In this document: positions 35,395-43,760 of the stretch, in pieces
Layout: each line of letters begins with the position of its first letter
Numbering within the stretch: the stretch's first letter is position 1
Source: Candidatus Latescibacterota bacterium
Lineage (GTDB): Bacteria; Latescibacterota; UBA2968; UBA8231
Length of the DNA: 64,000 bases
Assembly: GCA_020852055.1 (NCBI GenBank)
Contig: JADZBP010000251.1
Span: 1-64,000, forward strand
Reading direction: 5' to 3'
Position numbers and translations under genes: made by a program
Notes under the pieces: model-generated
The model's database searches: none
Told to the model about the DNA's origin: nothing
Seen by the model: the letters and a program-made list of their open reading frames with translations, nothing else

Positions 35395-37309
35395 GGTCCG
35401 GGTCGAGGGCGCGGCGCACCGCCTGGAGAATCTCGGCGAACTGCAGCGGCTTGTGCAACACCTCCACCACCTGCGTATTGCCTTCCCATCCCTCGCCATA
35501 GCCGGTGAAGAGCAGGATCTTGAGCTGCGGGGCCAGCCGGCCCAGTTCCTCGAGCACCTGGTCGCCCGACAGCCGCGGCATCGCCAGGTCGAGGATCACC
35601 AGGTCGACCTGGCCTCCCAACTCCCCGAAACGCTCCAGTCCCTCGACGCCGTCGCTGGCCTCGCAGACGTGGTACCCGGCGCGTTTGAGCAACTGGGCCA
35701 CGGTTTCGCGCACTACATGTTCGTCTTCGATCAACAGCACAGTCTGGCTTCCAGGCACGGCGGGCTCCGGTTCGGGATGGGGTTCGCCTAAGGGCAGGAA
35801 GATCCAGAAACAGGCGCCGGCTCCCGGCGCACTCTGGCATTCGATCCAGCCCCGGTGCTCGCGCACGATGCCGTAGGCGGTGGCCAGCCCCATGCCCATG
35901 CCCTTGCCCACATCCTTGGTGGTGAAGAAGGGCTCGAAGAGGCGCTCCTGCGTCGCCTCGCTCATGCCGGCGCCGTTGTCGGCCACCTGCAGTTGGACAA
36001 AGGGGCCGGGACCGGCTTCGGGGGGCGGGGGCTGGGCCAGTTCGGCGGCTTCGATCTGGCGCAGGGCCAGGTGGATCAGCGGGGCGGCGGGGTGATGCTC
36101 CTCCACGGCGTCGCGGGCGTTGAGGCACAGGTTGAAGCAGGCCTGCTCCAGGGGGCCGGCCTCGCCGGCGATCACCAGCGAAGCGGGGGCGTCGAGGCGC
36201 AGGGCGAGATGGGAATCGAAGGACTGGCGGCAGCGGGCGACGACGCGGTCTAGCAGCGCCCGCAGATCCACCGGCGTCTGGTGGGCGCGGCGCGGGGTGC
36301 GGGTGAAGGCGGCCAATTGGCGCACCACCTCGGCGCCGCGGCGGGTGGCCAACTCGGCCTCCTGCAGGGCAAAACGCAGTTCCTCGGGGGCGTCGAGCAG
36401 GGCCAGCTCGAGATTGCCCAGGATCACCTGGAGGATGTTGTTGAAGTTGTGGGCCACCCCGGCACTGAGCTGGCCGACCGCGTCCAGTTTGCGCACCTGG
36501 TTCAACTGGGCTTCGAGCTGGGCGCGGTCCTCTTCGGTGTGCTTGCGCTCGGTGATGTCCTGGAACACGGCCTGCAGGTTGTAGATGGCGCCCTGCGGGT
36601 CGGTGAGGGGGTAGAAAACCACTGAACCCCAGCGGTAGTCGCCGGTCTTGCCGTGGTAGCGGAACTCGGTAGCCTTCACCGTCTGGCCCGTCATGGCCCG
36701 GGTGTAGGCGGCGCGCAGGGTGGCCAGGTCGTCGGGATGGGCCAGCTCCCAGCCCAGGTCCGGCCGGGTGTACAGCACCTCGGGAGCCAGTCCGGTCCAT
36801 TCCTCGACATGGAGGCTGATGGAGCGCAGATTGCCCTGCTCGTCGAAGAGCGCGGCGACAAAGTGGGGAACGGAGCTGAGGTTCTGATAGAGGGTGGTGG
36901 TCAGTTCGAGTTGCTCTTCCTGGTTCTTCAGCTCGGTGGTGTCCTCGCGCAGGATGAGGGCGCCGGTGACGCGCCCCTCCTGGTCTTTGACCGGGGTGGC
37001 GCGCACCTTGACGTAGACCCGCTTGCCGCCGCTGGTGCGCGGCGAGGCCCAGCTGAACGTACTCTCGCGGCCTTCCTCCAGCACCGCCTGCAGCAGCCCC
37101 TGCATCAGGTGGAATTCCTCGCCCTTGCCGGCGAAATCGAGGATGTGGAAACCGAGCCGATCCTCCCGGCTGAGATGGCGGCCGCGCTGGTGGGCGTAGT
37201 CGAGAAAGGCCTGGTTGATGCCGGTGATACGCCCCTCGCGGTCCACCAGGGTGGCGGGCAGGGGCAGGGCCTCGAAGAGGCTACCGGCGGTGAAGGGAAG
37301 TTCGCTCAT
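35387..37309 (-). CDS. Cytosolic hybrid sensor histidine kinase (PAS-PAS-HisKA-HATPase-REC)
   Basis: A 640-residue soluble kinase without membrane helices. Two PAS domains (about 10-135 and 145-265, the second ending DITERKHTEED) are followed by the acceptor His287 in GVAHNFNNIL, an HATPase with NLCLNARDAV, DNGAGMS and GMGMGLATAYGIV, and a receiver whose acceptor is Asp574 in LVILDLAMPRLSG. Architecture and length are typical. It is divergent from the DapA-like gene, whose promoter begins two bases from this start codon, so it might control the neighbouring catabolic island through an unlinked output regulator. Confidence 0.93.
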   Translation of the reverse strand: MSELPFTAGSLFEALPLPATLVDREGRITGINQAFLDYAHQRGRHLSREDRLGFHILDFAGKGEEFHLMQGLLQAVLEEGRESTFSWASPRTSGGKRVYVKVRATPVKDQEGRVTGALILREDTTELKNQEEQLELTTTLYQNLSSVPHFVAALFDEQGNLRSISLHVEEWTGLAPEVLYTRPDLGWELAHPDDLATLRAAYTRAMTGQTVKATEFRYHGKTGDYRWGSVVFYPLTDPQGAIYNLQAVFQDITERKHTEEDRAQLEAQLNQVRKLDAVGQLSAGVAHNFNNILQVILGNLELALLDAPEELRFALQEAELATRRGAEVVRQLAAFTRTPRRAHQTPVDLRALLDRVVARCRQSFDSHLALRLDAPASLVIAGEAGPLEQACFNLCLNARDAVEEHHPAAPLIHLALRQIEAAELAQPPPPEAGPGPFVQLQVADNGAGMSEATQERLFEPFFTTKDVGKGMGMGLATAYGIVREHRGWIECQSAPGAGACFWIFLPLGEPHPEPEPAVPGSQTVLLIEDEHVVRETVAQLLKRAGYHVCEASDGVEGLERFGELGGQVDLVILDLAMPRLSGDQVLEELGRLAPQLKILLFTGYGEGWEGNTQVVEVLHKPLQFAEILQAVRRALDPDPS

Positions 37310-37310
37310 C

Positions 37311-37340
37311 TTGACGTCTGCGAGATCCGCAGGTTATACT
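37311..37340 (+). promoter_or_regulatory. Strong promoter of the DapA-like gene
   Basis: TTGACG (37311-37316) and TATACT (37335-37340) are 18 bp apart and near consensus. Transcription would start near 37347, right at an AAGGAGG ribosome-binding site (37347-37353) ahead of the ATG at 37360, giving a very short leader. Confidence 0.7.
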
Positions 37341-37359
37341 GTGCAAAAAGGAGGCAGCC

Positions 37360-38283
37360 ATGGATCGCCGGAAACAGGTCGTCGCCCGGCTCAAGGGGCC
37401 GGTGGTGCCGCTGAATCTGTGTTTCCGCCCCGACGGCCTCATCGACCTGGGGGCGGTGGGCAGCTATGTGCGTTGGCTGGGCGACCAGGGCGTCCCGGTG
37501 CTGCTGTTGACCTACGGCAGCAGCGAGTTCGCCAGCCTGAGCGAGGCCGATATCTGGCAACTGACCGAGGCCGTGGCCCGGGCCAACGACGGGCGGGCCC
37601 TCTTCGTCGCCGCCACCGGCTTCTGGCCGGCTCGCCGCACGGCCGAGTTCCTGCGCCACGCCGAGCAGGTGGGCGCCGACGCGGTCAAGGTGCAGATCCA
37701 CCCCTACCTGCCCAGAACCCGCGAGGTCACTCTGGGCTACTTCGATCTGTTGCAGGAGGCTGGCGACCTGCCCCTGCTCCTGTGGGACATCGCCCCGCAG
37801 ACCCTGCCGGTGGAGCTGGTGGCCGAGCTGGCCGGCCGGCCCAATATCGCCGGCATCAAGAACGACGGCGACCAGTTCTACCACTATTACGACCTGATCC
37901 GCGCCACCGCCGGCCGCGACTTTGCGGTGATCAGCGGTGGCCAGATGCGCAACTTCGCTTTTGGTTTCCAGGTGGGCTCGCCCGCCTACCTGTGTCCCAT
38001 CGCCCCCTTCCGCCCCGATCTGGCCCTGCAGTTTTACGCCGAACTAGTCGCCGGTCGCTACCAGCAGGCCTGGGCCCTGGTCTATCGCTACGAGGAACCC
38101 TGGCTGACTCAGGCGGTGGAACTGGGCTGGCTGCAGTCGGTCAAGACCGCCCTCTGCCTGCACGGCCTGTACCCCAACCATCTGCCCTGTCCGCCCCTGC
38201 CCGCCCTCAGTCCGGCCCAGGTGGGGGAGGTGCGTCGGGTGCTCGAAGAGACTTTGGGGTTGCTGCCTCAGGGGCCGGGCTGA
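37360..38283 (+). CDS. Dihydrodipicolinate synthase/N-acetylneuraminate lyase family protein with altered active site
   Basis: A 307-residue DapA-fold (TIM barrel) class I aldolase. The Schiff-base lysine is present in NIAGIKNDGDQ. The segment matching the family's catalytic tyrosine (LYNxP) reads LLLWDIAPQ, and the usual GTTGE loop reads LTYGSSE. So the Schiff base is kept but the proton-relay Tyr is replaced by Trp. This points to a keto-sugar-acid lyase, dehydratase or other variant rather than lysine biosynthesis. It has its own strong promoter. Its end overlaps a tiny membrane-protein gene on the other strand, at the far end of the sugar-acid operon. Confidence 0.88.
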   Translation: MDRRKQVVARLKGPVVPLNLCFRPDGLIDLGAVGSYVRWLGDQGVPVLLLTYGSSEFASLSEADIWQLTEAVARANDGRALFVAATGFWPARRTAEFLRHAEQVGADAVKVQIHPYLPRTREVTLGYFDLLQEAGDLPLLLWDIAPQTLPVELVAELAGRPNIAGIKNDGDQFYHYYDLIRATAGRDFAVISGGQMRNFAFGFQVGSPAYLCPIAPFRPDLALQFYAELVAGRYQQAWALVYRYEEPWLTQAVELGWLQSVKTALCLHGLYPNHLPCPPLPALSPAQVGEVRRVLEETLGLLPQGPG

Positions 38284-38423
38284 TCCTGCCGGTGGTGCCG
38301 GCCCAGGTGTTCGAGCATGTTGCGGATATCGAAGAGCCCCCTGAAGGCCACGTAGATCACCACCGTCGAGTACCAGATTACCGTCGCCGCGGTCAGCAGC
38401 CACCAGAACCAGTGTTCGCCCAT
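38268..38423 (-). CDS. Small single-span membrane protein, symporter-associated
   Basis: This gene is too short for the ORF track. A 51-codon frame (MGEHWFWWLLTAATVIWYST...) starts 10 bases after the SSS symporter stop with a GGAGG site, and encodes one membrane helix (about 5-28) plus a short charged tail ending RQDQPGP. Small proteins of this build are often encoded next to sodium/solute symporters and are thought to be accessory subunits. It overlaps the last 16 bases of the convergent DapA-like gene. Confidence 0.7.
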   Translation of the reverse strand: MGEHWFWWLLTAATVIWYSTVVIYVAFRGLFDIRNMLEHLGRHHRQDQPGP

Positions 38424-38433
38424 AATCCCTCCC

Positions 38434-39912
38434 TCAGTCCTGTTTGGGTTTGAGCAGAGAGCCGATCACCATGGCCGCCCCGCTCAGCAGATAGGCGGCG
38501 ATGCCCGAGGTGTACGGCCCGATGGCTTTGGCCGCCGCCCCATCCACCTTCTCCAGGATCAGGAAACCCAGCGGGATGGCGGCGCTGATGAAGATGGCGG
38601 CGACGGCCCCCCAACTGTTGGCCCGCTTCCAGTAGCAGCAGGCGATAAGCAGGGTGGAGATGCTGGCCAGGTAGATGGTGCCGGTGAGGGTCAGGTAGGT
38701 CCACAGATCCCCCTCCAGTTGGTACCACAACCCGAAGAAGAGCAGAAAGACGCCGATGGCCGCGACGATGAAGCGGTTCCAGAGGAGTCCTTTCTTGTCC
38801 GACCAGTTCTTGCGGAAGGGCGCCATGATGTCGTTGTAGATCACCCCGCCCCAGGTGAGCATGTAGGAGGAGTCGGTGGACATGTCGGCGGCCAGCATGG
38901 CGGCGATCAGCACCCCCATCAGCCCGACCGGCACGATGGTGCTCAGGAAAAGGGGCATGGCGTAGAGGGAGGGATCGTCCCTCATCTGCCCGGTCAGGCC
39001 GGCAAACATCTCGGGGGTGAGACTGGCCAGCGCGGCGATACCCCAGATCCCCGGGATCAGGAAGCGGCAGACGAAGAAGAAGGAGGTGCGGGTATAGACC
39101 TGGCGGCCGGTTTTGGTGTCCTTGGCGGCCAGCACCCGGGCGATGGAGGTCTGCCAGGTGAGCACCACGGCGGTGTTGAGGAAGAGGTTGAAGAGCAGGA
39201 AGTCCCAGCCCAGGTCCTGGTTGATGAGGGGGTTGAACCCTCCGGGCCCGATCTTTTCGGTCACCGTCGCCACCAGCCGGTCCCAGCCCACCTCGACCAG
39301 CACCAGAATGGTCACGGCGATCAGGCCGATACTCATCACCACGAACTGCAAAAAGTCGGTGATCAGCACCGAGAGCATGCCGCCCATGATGGTGTAGGCG
39401 GCCACCCCCACCAGCAGGATGGTCATGGTGATCTCCAGGTTGCCGGGATTCAGGCCGCAGGTGACCACCAGGAATTCGCCGCCCACCCGCAGGAAGACCC
39501 CCATGTTGAGCAGGCCGCCCAGCACGATCACCACCCCCGAGAGCCAGCGCACGAAACTGCCGAAACGCTGCTCCAGCAGTTCGGGGATGGTCATCACCCC
39601 TGAGTCGCGCAGGGGCTTGATACAGAAGCCGGTGTACCCCACGATGAACATGGCCGCCGCATTGAGCAGGCCGGGGGTGGCGCCGGCAAAGCCGTACTTG
39701 TAGCCGTTCTGGGCGGTGTACATACAGGTGACGATGCCGAATTCGGTGGCCGCCAGTGAGGCGATGCCCAGGTACACGTTCATCTCGCGGCCGGCCACCA
39801 GGAAGTCCTCGACCTTGCCCACATATTTGCGCACCGCCACCCCGGCGATCATGGTCGCCAGCAGGTACAAGCCGACGATGCTGCCGTCGATGGCCCAGTT
39901 GAAATGTGTCAA
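38434..39912 (-). CDS. Sodium:solute symporter (SSS) family transporter
   Basis: A 492-residue integral membrane protein of about 13 helices in the inner membrane. Family features include the start NWAIDGSIVGLYLLATMIAG, the conserved region AATEFGIVTCMYTAQNGYKYGFAG and MLAADMSTDSSYMLTWGGVIYNDI, which holds the sodium-site serines and threonines of helix 8. Members take up sugars, sialic acid, amino acids or vitamins with Na+. It is the fourth of five genes in the operon with an Asp-box protein and two dehydrogenases, so a sugar acid or related carboxylate is the likely cargo. Confidence 0.93.
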   Translation of the reverse strand: MTHFNWAIDGSIVGLYLLATMIAGVAVRKYVGKVEDFLVAGREMNVYLGIASLAATEFGIVTCMYTAQNGYKYGFAGATPGLLNAAAMFIVGYTGFCIKPLRDSGVMTIPELLEQRFGSFVRWLSGVVIVLGGLLNMGVFLRVGGEFLVVTCGLNPGNLEITMTILLVGVAAYTIMGGMLSVLITDFLQFVVMSIGLIAVTILVLVEVGWDRLVATVTEKIGPGGFNPLINQDLGWDFLLFNLFLNTAVVLTWQTSIARVLAAKDTKTGRQVYTRTSFFFVCRFLIPGIWGIAALASLTPEMFAGLTGQMRDDPSLYAMPLFLSTIVPVGLMGVLIAAMLAADMSTDSSYMLTWGGVIYNDIMAPFRKNWSDKKGLLWNRFIVAAIGVFLLFFGLWYQLEGDLWTYLTLTGTIYLASISTLLIACCYWKRANSWGAVAAIFISAAIPLGFLILEKVDGAAAKAIGPYTSGIAAYLLSGAAMVIGSLLKPKQD

Positions 39913-39978
39913 GCACGCCTCCTTTCAGGTGGTGGTGCCAAGGATAGGGGCAAAGGCCGGCCCGGGGCAAGCAACCGT

Positions 39979-41568
39979 TCAGTGATCGACGACCAGACCG
40001 CCGCCGGTGACCCGCAAGCGCAGGATGCGGGTGTCGGGCAGGCCGGGTTCGACCATGTGGCCCATGTACACCACCAGCACCACGTCGGGTTCCACCTCCA
40101 GGGCCTGGTGGTTGGCCCACTGCGGATAATCGATGATGGTGCCTGCATCCCAGTTGAGGCCCCCGTCGTAGCTCAGGTGGGCGCACAGGTGGGGGAAGCG
40201 GGTGATGGCCACCAGGGCGCCGCTGGTCGTGCGGGTGAGGCTGATGCAGTATCCGGGGAAAGCGGCGTGAGCCGCCGGCTCCCAGCTTTTGCCCCCGTCC
40301 AGGCTGCGCACCTCCCACATCTGCGGCCAGGGTCCGGGCCGGCCGTAGCCGATCACCTGGTTGGGGGCGCTTTCGGCCAGGCCGATCTCGGAGAGATTGG
40401 CCGGGCAGGACCACTGGGGCGCCGGGTTGGCCGGGTTGAGCGGGTTGTTGCGGTCGCAGCGCACCGGCGCCGCCCAGGTGCGGCCCTCGTCAATGCTGCG
40501 GAAGGCGAAGTTAGTGGCCAGGCCGTCGGGCAGTACGCAGTAGGCCGAGACCAGCAGGGCCCCGCTTTTGAGCCGCAGAGGCCGGCCCGAAGGATAGGCC
40601 GGGGCGGAAAACTCGGTGGGCCACCGGCCCTTGACCTTGAGGGGTTGCCCTTTGCTCCAGGTGCGGCCCTCGTCCTTGGACTCGTAGGCCAGCAGCGCCC
40701 GCTGGCGGGGGACCTTGCTCTCGCCGCCGTGTACACAGACCCAGGTGCCGTCGGCGCGCACGAAGGGGGCGCCAAAGCCCTGGGGCAGGGTCGCCGGGCG
40801 GGGGGCGGACCAGGTGCGGCCGGCGTCGTCCGAGGCGACGGTCACCGCCCGCCGGATCTCGCCGCGGTTGGGATTGCCGAAGGGGACCTGCACTGTCAGC
40901 CGGCCCGTCTTGCTCTGGAGGATGCTGGGGTAGCTCTGGTACGCGTCGGCCTCGGTTTCGGGGCAGGGGGTGAGCCAGTGGGCCGGGGGTGGGTTGAGCC
41001 CTTTCCAGGCCGATGGGCCGACCTGGGTGCCCTCCACCTCCAGGCCGGCGAAGTGGGGGGTCTTCTTCACGGCAGTGACCGTGGCCATCAGGCCCACCCG
41101 GCCGCGCGCCAGGGTGTGATCCTCCACCTGCAGGGCCAGCCGGCCTTCGATCCAGGCGCTGATCTGTGCGCCCCGGCATTCGAGGCGGGCGGTGTACCAG
41201 CGCTCGTGTTCGGGGCAGACCCCGGGGACCATGCGAAACTGGAGGTAACGCTGCAGCGGCGCCCCGTTGGCCAGGGAGATGCCGGCCCAGAGGTGGCGGT
41301 TGCGGTTCTGTTGGCCGCACCAGGGGATGTCGAGGGCGTAGTAGTGCTGCAGATCCTGCAGGCGGAAGAGCAGGCGTACCCCGCCGAAGTGGGCGCGGAA
41401 CTTGAAGCGGAAGGTGGCGGAGAGGTCCGTGTACTCGCCAGTGCGCAGAACGGCGGCGTATTCCTTGCCGCCTCCCTCGGGGGGCCGCAGCTGGCCCTGG
41501 GGGCCGTCGGTCCAGTGGCCGTTGAAAAAAGCCCACTGTCTGCCGCTGCCGATCTTCATCCCTGCCAT
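39979..41568 (-). CDS. Asp-box (sialidase-fold) protein with N-terminal LamG-like domain
   Basis: A 529-residue protein. The ATG at 41568 has an AAGGA site eight bases upstream. The N-terminal ~190 residues form a concanavalin-like domain (TFRFKFRAHFGGVRLLFRLQ, then YYALDIPW). The rest is a six-bladed sialidase-type propeller with five clear Asp boxes: SDDAGRTW, SKDEGRTW, SIDEGRTW, SLDGGKSW and SYDGGLNW. No signal peptide is present, so it probably acts in the cytosol on an imported compound. It lies between an MDR dehydrogenase and the SSS symporter. The full arginine triad of true sialidases could not be confirmed. Confidence 0.88.
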   Translation of the reverse strand: MAGMKIGSGRQWAFFNGHWTDGPQGQLRPPEGGGKEYAAVLRTGEYTDLSATFRFKFRAHFGGVRLLFRLQDLQHYYALDIPWCGQQNRNRHLWAGISLANGAPLQRYLQFRMVPGVCPEHERWYTARLECRGAQISAWIEGRLALQVEDHTLARGRVGLMATVTAVKKTPHFAGLEVEGTQVGPSAWKGLNPPPAHWLTPCPETEADAYQSYPSILQSKTGRLTVQVPFGNPNRGEIRRAVTVASDDAGRTWSAPRPATLPQGFGAPFVRADGTWVCVHGGESKVPRQRALLAYESKDEGRTWSKGQPLKVKGRWPTEFSAPAYPSGRPLRLKSGALLVSAYCVLPDGLATNFAFRSIDEGRTWAAPVRCDRNNPLNPANPAPQWSCPANLSEIGLAESAPNQVIGYGRPGPWPQMWEVRSLDGGKSWEPAAHAAFPGYCISLTRTTSGALVAITRFPHLCAHLSYDGGLNWDAGTIIDYPQWANHQALEVEPDVVLVVYMGHMVEPGLPDTRILRLRVTGGGLVVDH

Positions 41569-41583
41569 GTCGTTTTCCTTTCG

Positions 41584-42603
41584 TTAGGCGCCGGCTCCGT
41601 TCCATTCCAGGATCACCCCCATGGCCCGGGAGCGGTCTGCCCGCAGCGCGGCGTAGATACCCGGCGCCCCGGTGTAGGGCAGGCGGTGGCTGATCAGCGG
41701 GGCAATCTCCAGCTCCCCGTCGGCCACCAGGTCGAAGAAGAGTTCGGCGTGTCGGGGCTGGGTCCAGGGCTGGTCTGCGGTCGCCTGGCCGGGGTGCGAG
41801 GAGTTGTGGGCGCCGATGATGGTGTAAGAAGGCGAGTTGCACAGGTCGTGGAAATCGAAGAGCGGCGTGGGGCCGCGCGGGCTGCTCAGCAGCACCATCC
41901 GCCCCTGCCGCCGCAGCAGGGCGAATTCGCCGGGGATGGCCTCGGGGTTGCCGGTCAGCTCGAAGACCACGTCGGCCAGGCGGCCGTGGTTGAGGCCCTC
42001 GACCCTGGAAGCCAGGTCGCCGGTCGCCGGGTCGAGCCCCGCCACGCGGGGCAGGCGGGGCAGCAGGGCCAGGCGGCTGGCAGCCACGTCCACCCCGATC
42101 ACCAGGGCGGCCCCGGCCAGGCGGCACAGCCGCACCACCAGCTGCCCCAGCAGGCCCAGGCCGTACACCGCCGTGACCTCACCCCAGGTCACCTGGCCCC
42201 GGCGCACCCCGTTCATGGCGATCTCGGCCAGGGTGAAGAAGGCGGCCTCTTCGTCGGGGATCTCGCGGTGCACCGGGCGCAGGGAAGTGGGCCGGCCCAG
42301 CACATAGGCGGCGTGGGCGGCATAGGAGGCCACCCTGCGGCCCAGCCAGGCGCGGTCCACCTCGGGGCCCACCTCCACCACCTCGCCGATATGGTCGTAC
42401 CCGGGCACAAAGGGGAAACGGCCGTAGTCGGCCCAACGGGATTGGGGCGGGAACTGGCCGTTGAGGATGGTTAGCTCGGTGCCGGTGCTGATCAGGGTGC
42501 GGCGGGTCTGGATCAGCAGTTGGCCGGCGGTGGGCACGGGCAGAGGGCGGTCCTCGACGGCCACCTGTCCGGGAGCGGTGAAGACCACGGTCGGGTTGCG
42601 CAT
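41584..42603 (-). CDS. Zinc-type medium-chain (MDR) dehydrogenase
   Basis: The ATG at 42603 (MRNPTVVFTAPGQ), with AGGAGA seven bases upstream, is the real start; 339 residues. The GroES-like N-terminal part includes STGTELTILNG and VPGYDHIGEVVEVGPEV. The Rossmann nucleotide fold is marked by AVYGLGLLGQLVVRLCRLAG. The usual catalytic Cys-Gly-His of zinc ADHs is replaced by ISTGTE, as in the sorbitol-dehydrogenase-like/BchC-type subgroup. It would oxidise a sugar-like alcohol with NAD(P). It is second in the five-gene operon. Confidence 0.9.
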   Translation of the reverse strand: MRNPTVVFTAPGQVAVEDRPLPVPTAGQLLIQTRRTLISTGTELTILNGQFPPQSRWADYGRFPFVPGYDHIGEVVEVGPEVDRAWLGRRVASYAAHAAYVLGRPTSLRPVHREIPDEEAAFFTLAEIAMNGVRRGQVTWGEVTAVYGLGLLGQLVVRLCRLAGAALVIGVDVAASRLALLPRLPRVAGLDPATGDLASRVEGLNHGRLADVVFELTGNPEAIPGEFALLRRQGRMVLLSSPRGPTPLFDFHDLCNSPSYTIIGAHNSSHPGQATADQPWTQPRHAELFFDLVADGELEIAPLISHRLPYTGAPGIYAALRADRSRAMGVILEWNGAGA

Positions 42604-42614
42604 GTCTTGTTCTC

Positions 42615-43637
42615 CTAGGCCAACTGCGCCCAACGAGTCAGGTCCACCCGGCCGGGCACGGGCCGGCGCTGGAAGAAGGCCTCCAGGGCCAGCAGGGTGT
42701 ACTCGCCGATGCGGTGGTAGCCGTACTGGCCGGCGCCGGAGGTATGCGGGGTGATCACCACGTTCTCCAGGGCCCGCAGCGGGTGGTCGGCGGGCAGGGG
42801 CTCGGGATCGGTGACATCGAGCTGCACCAGGATACGCCCGGTGCGCGCCTCGGCCAGCAGGGCCTCGTGGTCGAGCACGGCGCCGCGCGAGGTGTTGACG
42901 AAAACCGCCCCGTTGCGCAGCAGGCCCAGTTGGCGGGCGCCGATGAGGTGGTAGGTCTCGGGGATCTTGGGGGCGTGCACCGTGACCATGTCGGCCCGCC
43001 GGAAGGCTTCGTCCAACTCCACCTTCTCCACCCCCAGCCGGCCGGCCTCCCAGTCGCTGAGAAAGGGATCGTAGACCAGGATCTGCACGTCGAAGGGCTG
43101 CAGCAGGCGGATCACCTCGCGGCCCACGGTGCTGGCGCTGATCAGGCCGATGGTGGCCCCGCGCAGGAACTGGCCGGTCTTGGGCAGGCCCGGGTCGAGC
43201 CAGAGCCCCTTCTCGCGGATGTTGCGGGCGTGTGTGAACCACTGCCGGCACATGGCGATCAGTGCCCCCACGGTGTGTTCGGCCACGTTGAGGGCGATGG
43301 CGCCGTTGGCGCTGGCCACGCAGAGCTGGCGCGGGATCAGCTCGCCTTCGACCTGCTCGGGGGTGAAGAGGTGTTTCACCGAGCCGGCCGAGTGGGCGAC
43401 GATCTGCAGCCGCCCCGCCCGCTGCAGGGCCGCCGGGGTCAGGGGCGGGGTGCCCCAGCCGGTCACCACCCCGTCGAACTGGTGGAGGCCTTCCTCGACC
43501 TGCTGGGCGCTGAGGCCGCCGGGGCCGGGGTTGATGGTCAGGGCGAAGTTGTCGAGCAGGCGCTGGTAGACGGCCGGGGCAAAGACGGTGCGGGTATGGT
43601 TGGGGGCGGGCAGGTACCAGATGGCGGGCAGGCTCAT
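42615..43637 (-). CDS. D-isomer-specific 2-hydroxyacid dehydrogenase
   Basis: The ATG at 43637 (MSLPAIWYLP) follows a ribosome-binding site (AGGAG) and is preferred to the extended track frame; 340 residues. The NAD-binding core GATIGLISASTVGREVIRLL departs from GxGxxG (Gly replaced by Ser/Ala). The catalytic triad is visible: Arg in VNTSRGAVLDHEALL, Glu in DVTDPEPLP and His in VITPHTSGAG. It interconverts 2-hydroxy and 2-oxo acids. It is first in the operon and transcribed from the divergent promoter region shared with the ABC importer. Confidence 0.92.
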   Translation of the reverse strand: MSLPAIWYLPAPNHTRTVFAPAVYQRLLDNFALTINPGPGGLSAQQVEEGLHQFDGVVTGWGTPPLTPAALQRAGRLQIVAHSAGSVKHLFTPEQVEGELIPRQLCVASANGAIALNVAEHTVGALIAMCRQWFTHARNIREKGLWLDPGLPKTGQFLRGATIGLISASTVGREVIRLLQPFDVQILVYDPFLSDWEAGRLGVEKVELDEAFRRADMVTVHAPKIPETYHLIGARQLGLLRNGAVFVNTSRGAVLDHEALLAEARTGRILVQLDVTDPEPLPADHPLRALENVVITPHTSGAGQYGYHRIGEYTLLALEAFFQRRPVPGRVDLTRWAQLA

Positions 43638-43667
43638 GATCTCGCGCTCCTGTGGGCTATGCAGGGG

Positions 43668-43696
43668 AGAGTAGGCAAAAATGTGGGGCCGGTCAA
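43668..43696 (-). promoter_or_regulatory. Promoter of the dehydrogenase-Asp box-symporter operon
   Basis: On the minus strand TTGACC (43691-43696) and TACTCT (43668-43673) are 17 bp apart; transcription would start near 43661, about 25 bases before the ATG. Its -35 forms an inverted repeat with the -35 of the divergent ABC operon promoter. Confidence 0.6.
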
Positions 43697-43701
43697 TCAT
43701 G

Positions 43702-43730
43702 TTGACACCGGTGGGGGGGGGCGATAACTT
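43702..43730 (+). promoter_or_regulatory. Promoter of the ABC importer operon with a G9 tract in its spacer
   Basis: A perfect -35 TTGACA (43702-43707) and a -10-like TAACTT (43725-43730) are 17 bp apart. The spacer contains nine consecutive G (43713-43721). Slippage in that tract would change the spacing and thus promoter strength. The -35 is the right half of the palindrome GTCAA-TCATG-TTGAC shared with the opposite promoter. Confidence 0.6.
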
Positions 43731-43760
43731 AGGGCCTCTTCTCAACCCTGAAGGGGAAGC

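Noticed and set aside
39904-42474. 856-residue ORF on the plus strand
   Set aside because: Antisense to the Asp-box and MDR genes; shadow composition.
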